From NCBI GenBank assembly GCA_004335835.1, contig RWJK01000920.1, positions 19,296-83,295 of the forward strand: a stretch of DNA of 64,000 bases, given 5' to 3'. Both the position numbers and the translations under genes were made by a program. Shown here in pieces: positions 47,923-59,270 of the stretch. This stretch comes from Scenedesmus sp. ARA3 (taxonomy: Eukaryota > Chlorophyta > Chlorophyceae > Sphaeropleales > Scenedesmaceae). The notes beneath the pieces are model-generated. The model saw only the letters and a list, made by a program, of their open reading frames with translations, was not told where the DNA came from and did no database searches. Position 1 is the stretch's first letter. Each line of letters begins with the position of its first letter.

Positions 47923-50900
47923 CAGCAGCCAGGTGTGAGTGAGTTTGTAGCGCGAGTAGCAGCAGCAGTGCAGCAGGCGACCAGCACAGCTGCTGTCAGT
48001 GCCGGCGGCCCCTCTGCTCTGCTGGCACTGGTGGCGCTGGGCGCAGAGGTGCAGCAGGCATGGCTGGCAGCGGTAGTGGCTGATATGAACGCCTCGGCTG
48101 GCAGCAAGGCCAGCTGGTTCAAGCAAGCCAGCGCTGCTGAGACGCTAGCATACTTGCAGGCACTGGCAGCAGCAGGGCAGGCAGTGTCCATGCAGCAGGT
48201 TGTGGCCCTAGCCAAGTACCTGCCAGGCAAGCTGGCTGAGCTGCCAGCACCACAGCTGGTGCTGCTGCTGCAGCTGCTGCCTGCCGCTCCGCTGCCGCCT
48301 GCTGCTGGGACGCCAGCAGCTGGCAAGCACAACCCGCAGCTAAAGCAGCAGCAACTGGCCGTTGAGGCAGTTGCTGCAGCTGCCATGGAGCTGCTGCAGC
48401 AGGCAGCAAAGCAGGGGCAGCTGCATCAGGCACAGGCACAGCAGACCATCGCTGCTCTTGTGCGCCTAGGCAGCAGGGCTCTGATGCAGCCGCTGGATGC
48501 TCCATTAGGTGACAGCAGCCAGACCAAAGAGCAGAAAAGCACCAAGAAGGTGCAGCAGAGCCAGAAGAGCTGGGCAACTATTGAAGGTGTGCTGCAGCTG
48601 CTGAAGGCCGCACTAGGCAGCCCTGAGGAGCAGCAGGCAGCTGCTGCAGGTGCCAGTGGAGAGCTGGTGGGTGTGCCCTGCCTGCTGGGCTGCATGCAGC
48701 TGGCACAGACGCTGCCGCCCGCCAGCCGCTCACCTTCGCTGCCGCAGCAGCTGCTGCAGCTATTCGTGCGCGAGCTGTCCCAGCAGGATGCGCAGCTGCA
48801 TCCACACATCGCCGCGCAGCTCTTCTGCCCTGCAGTGGCAATGACAGTGACCCTGACCCCGGCTGTGGCGACCGGCAGTGAGCGGCCAGATCAGCAGCTG
48901 GGCGGCTGCCTGGTGCAGTGCCTGGCTGATGTCGAGGCAGACTGGCAGGCTGTGGGGCCCCTGGAGCTCACAGCGCTGCCCCGTATGGCTGCCAATGTGC
49001 AGCTGGAGCTTGCAGAGCCGCAGGCGTTTGTTGATGCTGTGCTGCTACGGCTGCAGGAGCTGGCCAAGCTGGCTAAGGCCTCACAGGCTGAGGCAGCAGA
49101 GGCAGTGGCTGCTGGGCGCGGGCCTGGGCACTTGTTGCAGGCTGCTGTGCTGCTAGTGATGAACAAGCAGCATGCAGAGCCGGGCAACAGCACCTGGCAG
49201 GGGCTGGCTGACCATGTTGTGGATGCCAGCAGCAGCAGTGCAGTTGGCGCAGAGCAGCAGCAGCAGGCGGTGATACCTCTGGCTGCGTTTGATGCTGCTG
49301 ATGAGGCAGCAACAGTGCTCGGCAGCAGCATGTCTGCGGGCGAGCTGTGTGACATGCTGCACTGCTTCTTCATGGCTGACCAGATACAGCGGCCAGCCCC
49401 TTGGCTGGTGCCAGCGCTAGAGAAGTTGAGCAGGCAGAGTGAAGCAGCAGCGCTGAGCGCCAACCAGCAGCAGGCTCTGCTGGTGGTCATGTCAGCGCTT
49501 GCTGTCAAGCCGGAGCAGCAGACGCCAGCCATGCTGCAGGTAGGCTGCGGCATTGTGTTTTCCCTCTGTTGCTTTATGGGTTAAACGCCTGCGGGAGGTG
49601 TGGGAAGTGGCAGGACAGCTGAGCTTGCCGTGCTGGTTGGCTCCAAATGATGCAGATGCTCGTATGTCAGCTACGGGTTTGTCCTGCTGGAGGCAATTTT
49701 GTAGCATGTATGCACTGCTGCTTCTGGTGGAAACCTGCTACCAAAGTTCACAATGCGACTTCTGCCTCCCTGCGCTGCTGCTGCAGGCGGTGTTGTCCGC
49801 CAGCGGCTCGCGCCTTGAGCGCTGGCCCGCCGCCATGCTGCCCTTCACCCTTCAAACACTAGGCAGCCTGGCGCTGCGCTGGGCGGGGCAGCTGCCCGAG
49901 CCGCTGGAGCCCCTGCTGCTGGCCTGGCAGGCGGCGGCTGTGGCGGCGCTGCAGCCGCGGCTGCACCTGCTGCCTGCCGCCAGCTATGTTCAGTTGCTGC
50001 TGGGCTGCTCGCGGCTGAAGGTGGGCCTGCAGCAGCAGCTGCAGCAGGAGGTGGACATCGGCGGTGGGCTGGATACAGATGGCAGCAATGATCAGCAGCA
50101 GCAGGGGCAGCAGGCTGTGGATGCCTGCCTGCGTGCTGCGCTGCTGCAGGTGTCTGGCCTGCTTGATGAGCTGGGCCCTGATGACTGCGTGCTGCTGCTG
50201 GCTGCGTATGGCACCGTGGCTGGCGTGGGACCTGCGCTGGGCCAGGAGCTGATGGCGCGCCTGCAGCCACAGTTGGGGTGAGCGCGGTCTGAAGTAGGGA
50301 TGCAGGGCACTGTGCTGTATGCTAGGCAGATGCTTTGCCATGCATTGATTGTGGGGCATGTGATGCGACAGCGGCATGTGCCGTTTCGCATTTACATTGC
50401 ACGCGCAATGCACCGTTGTATAATGCTCGGATGCGTTACACGGTTTTCGACCTGTTTGCCGTCCTGTCCATGTGCTCTGCCTGTTGCGCTTCCTCTCTGC
50501 CTGCTGCAGGGAGCTCAGCATCGACCAGCTGGTGGACGCCCTCAATGCATTCGCCAAGTGCCCGCAGCAGGCGCGGCCGGAGATGACGCCAGCCTGGCTG
50601 GATGCCTTCCTGCAAGCAACAGGCAGCCACATGCAGCAGGCTGCACAAATCAGCGCGTCAGATTCAGCAGCAGCCACAACCGGCGGCTCTGGTGTGCTGC
50701 CGCACCACCTGCTGCAGCTGGCCCTCGGTGTGCCACACCTGCCAGCACTGCCACCACGCGCATGGCAGAGCCAGCTGGTGCTCTCTGCAGCAGCCTTGTC
50801 ACGCGACTTTTCCGCACAGCAGGCAGCAGAGATGCTGATTGCGCTGGCTCGCTGGAAGCAGAGCCTGGCAGCCCACATGGCACCAGGCAGCAGCAGCGCT

Positions 50901-51827
50901 GAGTCAGCAGCTGCAGCACATGCATCCTTCGCATCCTGCCTGCCTCTGTATGACAGCTTGATGCTGGTAGCGTCCAGGGCAGGCGGCATCGCACCGCCTA
51001 GCGTTGGCACTGCAAACGGCGGCTTGAGTGTGCGGGTGGTACAGGCGCTTCCTGAGGCCCTGCGGCAGCTGCAGTGGCCAGCTGATGAGGCAGTGGTGCA
51101 GGCAGTGCTGGGCTACCTGGCTGCCTTCAGGCAGATGACAGCTCAGGCAGCTGGCAAGATCCAGGGTGCACTGCTGACGGGCGAGAAGCAGCTGCAGCAG
51201 CTGCATGATGATCCCAGTGGCGCTGGCAGCAGCACCAAGAAGCAGCGCAAGGGCAGCTCCCGCGGCAAGCAGCCGGGTGGCAGCAGTAAGCAGGAGCTGC
51301 TGCAGCTGCAGGAGGAGGTTGACAGGCTGCACCAGGCCACGGAGCAAGCTGCTGCGATGGTGCAGGGCCTGGATGCAACCGCAGACGACTGGCAGCAGCT
51401 GCTGAGCCCCAGTGCTGCTGATGGTCTTGGAGCAGATGCAGCAGCAGCAGCAGCAGCAGCTGCTGGAGTCGCAGCGGCGAGCACTGGCGGAGGTCCTGGG
51501 TTTGGGAGGGGTGATGAGGACCGCCTGCTTGGGGGCCTTGACGTGGATGCGCTGATGGCTGGCATGATGCAGGCGGCTGGCATGCCACAGCCACCAGCAG
51601 CAGCAGCAGCAGCAGCGGGGGCACCAGCAGCTTTCTATTCAGGCAGTGGCGCAGATGTAGATGTGGATGTGGATGTGTCCAGTGAGCTGGACGAGCTGCT
51701 GGGTGGGCTGGCGATGATGTCGGAGCTGCAGGGCGCTGGCTGGGAGCTGGTGGCTGATGATGAGGGCGAGGAGGGTGGTGGGGCTGGGGAGGAGTACATA
51801 GACACGGTTGCTGAGGATGTGGTGTAG
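42046..51827 (+). CDS. Giant helical-repeat protein, OPR-like, predicted organelle-targeted
   Basis: Six exons, in phase, give 2814 aa: 42046-42147, 42245-45925, 46387-46836, 47137-49539, 49787-50277, 50510-51827 (TAG). Exon 1 alone encodes a transit-peptide-like leader (MYCLHGWPVARG, then an Ala run, Gln run and SSLRIRPCRP). The rest is almost entirely alpha-helical with degenerate repeats of about 35-40 residues. Examples are LLGALGACGVRPGQEWLQEA, AAVAGIGCTLSSAWLRELTR, AAWALAGAELRLPPSW and LVDALNAFAKC followed by MTPAWLDAFLQAT. These resemble octotricopeptide (OPR) repeats of algal organelle RNA-binding proteins, whose units end in a PPPEW-like motif; no RAP or nuclease domain is seen. Long Ser and Gln runs from CAG tracts interrupt it. 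The C-terminus is very acidic (VDVDVDVSSELDELL, DDEGEEGG). Assignment to OPR is inference from repeat style. Confidence 0.8.
43312..43395 (+). repeat. (CAG)28 coding run giving poly-Ser
   Basis: Twenty-eight CAG units read in the AGC frame, so they encode a run of about 28 Ser, followed by QQQ. Further coding CAG runs in the same gene lie near 42978-43034 (Ser), 44824-44867 (Ser) and 47885-47920 (Gln). The run at 56520-56557 in the DUF506 gene encodes Ala. Confidence 0.95.
46118..46190 (+). repeat. Intronic copy of the OPR-like exon 2 donor junction
   Basis: The last ~50 nt of exon 2 and the donor (GTGTGGCGT, GAGTGGCTGCAGGAGGCG, GCCAG|GTGAGGGG; donor at 45926) recur 250 bp downstream in intron 2 with an intact donor at 46176. 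The copy differs at a few bases, for example CAGCAGTGG for CAGGAGTGG. Confidence 0.85.
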
Positions 51828-52020
51828 TTCATGGTGATGCCCGGACTGTACACGGACGCTGCATGGTGCTTTGCTGTGCATTGCAGGTGACTTTTAAGTC
51901 GGAACTACTGCATTGGATGCCTGCTGTGCCAGCACTGGGTGGTAGATGTTGTGATGGCAGAGCCTTTAGGCATGTGTTATGATATACATCGATGTACATG
52001 GATGGCGTGACTGTTTGGAT

Positions 52021-52025
52021 TGTAA
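52021..52025 (+). terminator. TGTAA polyadenylation signal for the OPR-like gene
   Basis: First plus-strand TGTAA after the stop at 51827, 194 nt downstream. Confidence 0.55.
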
Positions 52026-52647
52026 CATGTTGAATCTCAACCAAGGCACTGTGCGACTGTCTCACAGCAAGCACTGCCTTGCTTGGCAGCTGACCCATTG
52101 ACACCATGACGCTGTTACCAACTTAGTCTGTCAAGGTGCGCCGCCTTCACAGCAACACCATGGTGTGCCACACAGTGCGTTACATAGTAAGAGCTGTGAT
52201 TTGTTGCTATGTCCCAACCTGCCACCGACCAGCACTAAAATCCAATATTTCCACCAACCCGACCTCAAGTAATGTTGCTTGGCCCTGTCAACAGAGTCCT
52301 TGGAGGCGCTGCAATCCATGCCTAAAAACTACAGCACTCAACCTGCCACAACGCTGACTACATGCAAAACTCGCATGCATGCATCATGTACAGGGGCGCT
52401 GCAGGCTGTGACTGCCTGTGCCAAGTCAGATATCACGACAATGAGCCTGGCACAGTGAAACCTGTCCACGACGACACCACACACAACACCAGCGGCAGCA
52501 CTATCAAAGTGCTGCCGTTGGTGTGACATCGCAGAGTGTGACACGAGAGCCTAGTACCGTTCAACAAAGTTTGTAACATCTGGAACTTCAATGTATGCAG
52601 TTATCGCAGTTGCATCATACGCCTCGTGACTGCCAAACGTAGCTGCA
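52026..52647. other. Convergent 3' spacer
   Basis: Between the 3' ends of the OPR-like gene and the minus-strand 263-aa gene. A minus-strand TGTAA (plus TTACA at 52180-52184) could end the latter. No gene seen. Confidence 0.45.
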
Positions 52648-54329
52648 TCACTTGAGGAAGGGGGGCAGCGGCAGCACCCGCCGTATGAGCCCCCACAGCG
52701 TGCTGGCCCCTGTGCGCTGCCCGCTCTCGATCACGTTGGCCAGCTGCTTGGACGTCTCGCTGACCTGCTTGTACACCTCCCATCGCGCTGCTTCTTGGGC
52801 CTGCGTGATGAAGGCCTGCGCCAGCAGCCGCGCACGCTCGTTGCCCTCAAGGGCTGACAGGTTGGTGGGGTCGGCGTACAGCCGCTACAGGGAGGAATAG
52901 GAGGGCGGGCAGGGCAGGAGCAGCCCGGGGTGTAGGGCATCGCATGTGTACATTTCGCATCCAGCATATGCGGTTGTAGTTGGGACATGGTTGACTGTCA
53001 AGATGGCAGTGTGTGGGTGCAGGGAGATGGAACCGCAACACAACTTGCGAAGGCCAGCAGGTCAGCCCGGCGATGGGCTGCATGCTGGCCGCTGCATACC
53101 TATACTTGGTGTGCTGCTGCGACAGCACGCTGCTAACATTCGGTGGCTACCTCAGTCATCACCCAGCTGCGCCGCTAGCCCTGCATGTACACCAGCTTTC
53201 ACAGCCGCTGCCCCCAGCCCCTAGCTGCCGCGCCTCCCACCTGCATGACCTCCCAGCTGACGTGTATGTCTGCCTCGCGGCCCTTCTCCACCACAAACTT
53301 CTCAAAGTCTGCCAGGCCCTTGGCGGCCGCCCAGGGCGCCACTGTGGCCTCCCACTCGCTGGCCAGCAGCCTGTCCCGCAGCTGGCGCTGGCTCTCCATG
53401 TAGCCGCTGCAGCAGCAGCAGCAGCGGCAGCAGCAGCAGCAGCAAGCCAGGTCCCCTTCGACATTGACATGTAGTGGCGCAGTCTGCAGCCTTCAGGCGC
53501 GTGCAGTGCATATGCAAGGCTGCAGCAGCTGAGTTAGGCATAGACTACAGCCTACGCCCACTGCGCTGAAACCTCAACGATTGCCATCATCAACCACCAC
53601 TATGTTTCAACATCACCTCAACTGGGTGCTGCTGCTGGCTGCCGCCGCTGCTGCTGTCGCCGCCGCCAACGCTGCTGCTGCTGCTGCTGCTGTTGCTGCT
53701 GTCGAGCTCACCTGTTGATGAACTTGGTGAATGCCGGGTGCAGCTGCTTCACGGTGTCCTCAGCGGCGTCCTCCATGGCCTCAGCTGCCTTCTCAGTCAC
53801 ACGCTCCGTGGTGCTGGCAAAGCCTGCGCACGCGGCCAGCACAGCAGCGTCAGCGACAGAATCAGCATTAGCTGCAAGCCTGCCACCATGAAAAAAAAAA
53901 AACGAAAAAACGTTTGAGGAGTGTGCACCGCCTGGCAAAGAGTTCTGAGCATTACAGTGAAGGCTGGCGCATGTACAGCTGGTACTGTCAAGGCAGCTGG
54001 CAATGCCGGTGGGCACACGCATCACAAAAACGTGCGGGGACCGAACACTCACCACGCAGTTGCCTTTCCAGAACATTGAGCCGCTGTGCAGGCGCCATGC
54101 AGCGTGTGAGGCCAGCAGCCAGTGGTGTCTGTGCAAAAGTTGTTCCTCCACTAGCTGTTATGTGCTGTGAGCTGCTTTGATTGGTGGCAGCAGCAGATAC
54201 TGGGGCAGCAGCAGCAGCAGCAGGAGTGCTAGCTGCACTTGCCAAGCCGAGGGTCAGTCGCACAGAGCAGGCAGCAGCACTTGGGAACTTCAATAACAGC
54301 GATGATAGCTGGTGGCAGGTGTGAGGCAT
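52648..54329 (-). CDS. 263-aa helical protein with a transit-peptide-like N-terminus, unknown family
   Basis: Four exons, in phase: 54329-54053, 53823-53712, 53406-53241, 52884-52648. The ATG at 54329 gives a leader of about 75 residues rich in Ser/Ala/Thr with few acids (LLLKFPSAAACSVRLTLGLA, then SAASTPAAAAAAPVSAAA), typical of a plastid or mitochondrial transit peptide. The mature part is highly charged and helical: NVLERQLRGF, TERVTEKAAEAMEDAAEDTV, QLHPAFTKFINR, SQRQLRDRLLASEWEATVAP, FVVEKGREADIHVSWEVMQ, LYADPTNLSALEGNERARLL and QEAARWEVYKQVSETSKQLA. It ends LWGLIRRVLPLPPFLK. I recognise no domain. It could be a soluble stromal or matrix protein, or a membrane-associated coiled-coil protein. 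Its promoter lies back to back with that of the DUF506 gene, 395 bp away. Confidence 0.75.
53889..53912. repeat. A-rich tract in intron 1 of the 263-aa gene
   Basis: Twelve A, then CG, then six A on the plus strand. It reads as a T-rich stretch in the minus-strand intron, about 65 nt upstream of the exon 2 acceptor. Probably a pyrimidine-rich or simple repeat element. Confidence 0.6.
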
Positions 54330-54724
54330 GCTGTAATAGGGGCAAGCACACTATGGTGCTGGGTGAGGTCAAACTCCGGATCGGGTGGGAGAGCTCAGCT
54401 ACGCGCTGGGATCGTACAGAAGCATATAGAAAATGAATCACTGACGCCTTCAGGTGTTACTGCAACGTAGATGTCTGTCACAGCTGACTAGACGCACGAT
54501 ATACCCGCGAACCTGGCCTGTCAAGAATACTTCAGCAGTGCTGTTCCCGGCCCACCAGCACAATCCAGCCGCACGAGCTTTCGATTGAATTATCGTCTTT
54601 GATAAAGACTTTCATTACCACGCAACTCCGACATCATGGCCCAGTGAGCAGCACACAGCAGAGATGCTCTTCTCCCTCTTTGACCTGCCAATTCCGACGG
54701 CACAGCTTTGTGCTTTTAGATTAA
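54330..54724. other. Bidirectional 5' spacer
   Basis: 395 bp between divergent start codons at 54329 (minus) and 54725 (plus). No coding exon. Probably a shared promoter. Confidence 0.5.
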
Positions 54725-56516
54725 ATGGCGAGGAGCAGCGGCGTGCAACGGCAGCAGCCGAGAGTCAGCAGCCAGCACACAGCAGACCAGGCCATGGCAG
54801 ACGGAGATAGCTTGAAGCGCAGCAGCGACAGCCAGGCTGCTCTGTCGCTGCTATTCAGTCTTGATTCAGGAGATATTGCAGAGGTGAGTGGCCGGCTGCT
54901 GCCATGGTCAGTAGGCCCGACCCTCAGTATTTTCACGCCTTCACTGACGCAGTGTGCGTGTCTGCAGAAGCTGGGCGGCAGCGTTCCCGACGGCCTACAT
55001 GAATATGACCCAGTTACGGAGGTGCAGCGCATCAAGGCGACCGTAGCAGCTCTCAGTGAGCCGGAGTGCAAGGTAGGAACTTGTTCTGGATGCAGCAGCT
55101 GCTGTGTGATGGCAGAAGGCAGCAGGCGCTTACCGCAGTCCTGTTGCAGGATACATCAAGGGTGTTGTGTTAGCTGTTGGTCGCCTGAGCATCTTTTGTG
55201 ACGACCGCTGTGCAGTCCAGTACTAGATTGTTCTACTGCAGCTGGAGCGCGCTGCTGATTGCTATGTTGCCGTGGCTGTCATTGCTTTCCTGCTCTGCGC
55301 ACAAGCAGCTGGCTCGCGCAGTGGCAGAGGCCAAGGCCAGCAGCATCCTGACCACCGGCAGCGTGCAGCTGGGCCATGTGGGCAGCTACCTGCGCAGCCG
55401 GCACGGCTACCTGGTGGCCATCCGCCACGCCAACGCTGTCAAGCGGCCGCGTGCATACCTGCGCATGCTGCAGCACACGTACCTGGTCATACGAGGCCTG
55501 GAGGGGTTGGAAGGTGAGGGGGCTGGACAGGCACTGCTAGCACCTAGTAACCGGGGTTACCTGCCGCTGCAAAAAAAGTAGCATGGCAGCTGTAGCTTTC
55601 ATGCGGCACCCTGCAGTATGCTCACGCAGCGAGCTGCCACACATGCGCTTGCCAGCAGTTCTTCAAGATTAGTTCTGTATGCAATAGCTGGTTGTTTGCA
55701 GCAGCGGGCACTGCTGGTACTTCCTGCTTCTCTCGGCTGTTGTGCACTGTGCAGAGGGCCTCTGCACCTCTGGCTGAACCCATGCTGCTCAGCGATGCTT
55801 GCCTTTGTGCCTCAACAGTCCAACTTACCGGTGCTATGCCTGCCCTGTGCCTTCTCTTTTCTGCAGGTGTGGACGTGCTGGTGGACCTCAGCTTCCGCGA
55901 CCACTTTGTGTTGCCACACAGCACGGGCTGGTACGCCAAGCTGCTGGCAGCGCTGCCGCACGACTGGGTGGGCACAGCAGCAGCGCTGGCGCCGCTAGTG
56001 GGGCTCATGTCAGCAGGCATGCGGCTGTGCTTCAAGCAGGCCGGCGTGCCGCTACCGCCGTGGCGTGAGGGCCGCGCCGTGCTCTCGCGCTGGCTGCCGG
56101 AGGCGTACGAGGAGGAGGCGCCGCCGCTGGTGCCGCTGCCTGATGGAGCGCTGCGCCGCATGCTGGCGCCCTACCACGGCGCACCCTTCAGGAGCGCCCT
56201 GCAGCGCGCAGCAGCCGGCGAGGCGCAGCTGGCCGCAGCTGGCGCAGCAGCAGCAAAGCCACGGGGCATGGCAGTGAGTGAGCAGCAGCAGCTGTCCAGC
56301 AGCAGCAGGCCGCCGCTGCCGCGCGCACCCAGCGGTGTGGCGTTGGCGACAGCATCAGTCAAGGCAGCGGCTGCAGGCGCTGCTGCCGGCGCACAGAAGG
56401 CTGTTGCTGGTGCTGGCCACAGCCACCATGCACACTTGCCAGATGTGCCTCGCAAGATCATTGTGGGATTCCCAGATCAGAATGTTCTGCCATCAGCAGC
56501 AAGCAAGTGTATCAAA

Positions 56517-56560
<44 letters not shown>

Positions 56561-57341
56561 CGACGGGTGTGCGCATGACGTAGATATGGAGGGCGCAGCA
56601 GATGCTGGTGTGCTGGTGATCAGGCAGCAGCACTGTGCTGGCAGCGACCTGCAGCAAGTGCCTGCAGCCAGCACAGCCAAGCCGCCGCAGCCGCTGCAGC
56701 AGCGGCAGCAGCAGCAGCAACAGCATGGCGTCATGCTGCCGGCCACTGCAAGCGCTGCTCCAGGCGCATTGGTGGCCCAGCAGCAGGGGCCTGGCGGGGA
56801 GGCCACTGTCCGCAAAGGCAGACCTGCGGGCGGGCTGTTAGCGCTGCAGCAGCCTGTGGCAGTCACAGCTGGGTGTATCGGCAGCGATGGTGCTGCTGAC
56901 AGTGCAGCGAGCGCCGCTGCACCAGCATGCACAGCTACTACTGCCAACAGAGCACCAGCAGCCACAGCTGCAGCAACATTGGCTCATCAGCAGCAGCCGT
57001 CGCAGCAGCAGCGGAAGGGGCTGTCGCATGCGCCAGTGCAGGCTCTGGCGCGGCCCGCTTTTACCTCCGCCGTGGGTGTTGTTACCGCCACATGCAGCAG
57101 CACCTCCCCTGCCGTTGTTGTGCCAGAGCATTTCTCGCGGCAGCTGCAGCAGCAGGAGACGCTTCCTGTGCTGGAGCAGCAGCAGCAGTATGGCCAGGCC
57201 AGCTGCGTTGCGCAGGTGTGCAGTCAACCTGCAGCAGTTGCTGTAGCTGGTGTGGATGCCAGCAACAGTGGCCTGCGCCAGTTCAAAACGCTGGACCAGC
57301 TGCTCCCGCGCATCAGGACCATCCGGATGGGAGTGGCCTAG
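54725..57341 (+). CDS. DUF506 family protein (PDDEXK-like plant family)
   Basis: Four exons, in phase, give 648 aa: 54725-54883, 54968-55072, 55306-55513, 55867-57341 (TAG). The function of the family is unknown; it is plant-wide and described as PDDEXK-nuclease-like. Matching landmarks: YLRSRHGYLVAIRHANAVKR, then HTYLVIRG, DVLVDLSFRDHFVLPHSTGW, YAKLLAALPHDWVGTAAALAPLV and the hallmark GVPLPPWREGRAVLSRWLP, all within residues about 90-250. The typical PAGEYEYIDV motif is not seen; the equivalent segment is altered (RPRAYLRMLQHTYLVIRG), so nuclease-like residues may be missing. The C-terminal ~390 residues are low-complexity (Ala, Gln, Pro, Ser) with an Ala run from a CAG tract, ending FKTLDQLLPRIRTIRMGVA. 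Exon 1 is Gln/Ser-rich and shows no targeting signal. The acceptor ACAAG of exon 3 was chosen by phase and frame. Confidence 0.85.
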
Positions 57342-59270
57342 CAGTGCCACTCGAACGAGCTTTGTGGCTGCAAGCAGAGCGCACCATGATATGATGCTGT
57401 GTGTGTGCTGCCTGAGGCATCGTTTAGGCAGTTTTTTATTAACCCTAAAGTGTTTTTTATTCAAGTCATGTAGGCTTTGTTGGTGTGTCTGGGCTGTACC
57501 TGTGTCAGCCGCTGCACTCTGCTGCTGCACAGCAGCTCCGTTCACACATGTGCTGTCTTTGCCTGGCAAGCACCAGCATCTGCTCTGCCCTCTCAAGTGT
57601 AGCATTAGCAATCACTGTGCACAATTAGTGCGTGCCTGTGCCGGATGGCGCCTGCACCAGTGCAGATTGTTCACTGGCTCAATGCGTGCGCTTGACTCTT
57701 GGCAGCAAATGGCCCTCTGCCAGGAGGCTGACCATACCCACTGTGTCTGCGTGCTGTCAGCAGCACACCAGATGATGTCAGCTGCACGTGAAGGCGCAGC
57801 CTTCTGTATTGTGTGCGTATGGCGTGGGTGGGTGCGGTGCGCGGTTTCTGTTATGATGAAATGGCGTGCCATCATGGACGCCTCTGGTAGGCGTGCTCCC
57901 CCTGTCTTGCTGTTGTGCAGCTGCGGCTATGTTCACAACAGCAGTGTATCGTACTGTCTTAGCTGCATTGCGTATGCTTCGGACCCCCTTGTGGTGGAGG
58001 CGTGGTGTGCCCTGCAGGTGGCTAGTGCTGTTCAATCTTCATTTATTGTTCTGTGACTCGCGCTCGGCACAGCATCACATCGTGCCTGCAGCCCTGGCTG
58101 GGCTTGCCAGGTTTTTCATGTGACTGCTGCGTTGCCGTTGCCGCGGTGTGTTGACTGCTCACAGCAATGTGACGGTCAAGCACTTTTTGTGACCTGGAAC
58201 TTGTGGTGGATGCGTGTTCTTGATGTGTGCAGCTTGCTGATTTGGCTTGTGTGAGGGGTGCCCTGCACTCACGCCGAGCTGTCGTGGCAGCATCACTGTG
58301 TGTGTATGGGGGCGACTTGTTTGCCATTTTAGGATAGCCGACCGCGGCTGTCACATGCGCCGGCAGTCAACTTGAAGCGGTGCGACAGCAGTGCGCGACT
58401 CTCACTGCAGATGCATCATCAGGCTGTGTCTACATCCTTCGTGATTGACATGCTAGATGGTGGCTCTGGCACACCAGATGTGGTCTGCATATGCATGGCG
58501 TAGTGGCCATTGCAGAGTCGCGGACTGGCACTACACCTGCCACGTGTTGACAGAGTTCTTGTGTTCAATTGCGCAGCATGTTTCTTGCACCCCATCACCT
58601 TCCTCCTAAATGCATGGCGATGTCATACAGTAGATCCAATCGGGCGCTGTGGACATCCAGCATGCATGGCGATGTCTGTGTGGGTCATGCGCCAGTGTTA
58701 GCCTGTGCTTGGCAGGTGTGTATGTTTGCGGCTGTAATACAGCTGAAGCAACAGCGCATTGCCATGTGTTGCTGCAACTCTTGATACTGCTCTGCCCTGA
58801 GTGGATGCAGAATGGTTGTGTTTGTGTGCAAGTGCTTGGACCAGAAGACCTGGTTATGTCTGCACGCAAACACTACACTCAGGCCTTGATTTTTCATCAA
58901 ACCTGCTGCAGAGCGCTTACCTGTTTCGATGTGGTGCTTGGCGCGCTGTATTGTTGCTGTTCGTGACCTGGCTCTTGCGGGGAACGCTGAGTGCAGGAAC
59001 TGCATGCCGTGCTGCGCAGCAAATTGATCTCTTGAACCCCAGTTGTGCACCATATTTGTAAATCGAACCTTTGTTCTTGTCAAAGCGGAGTTAATCGCAG
59101 CTGACGCTCTCGCAGCGGGCACCTTTCGTGCGATAGCTGACACACCCCGCAACTGTTGCACCAACGATGGGTGACAAGGGATCCAAACTCTACGTGCTGC
59201 AGGGAACCAATGAACTTTTTTGAGCAGTTGAACGTCGATATTTGGATTCATAAACGTACCAGGCGACCCA
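57342..59270. other. Gene-free stretch
   Basis: Presumably the 3' UTR of the DUF506 gene on the left and the promoter of the 59271 gene on the right. The long open frame to 58056 has no splice or domain support. A short duplication, GCATGGCGATGTC, occurs at about 58613 and 58665. No RNA gene recognised. Confidence 0.4.

Noticed and set aside
57250..58056. 268-residue open frame past the end of the DUF506 gene
   Set aside because: It overlaps the end of the DUF506 coding exon in another frame, has no splice or domain support, and most of it lies in the presumed 3' UTR.
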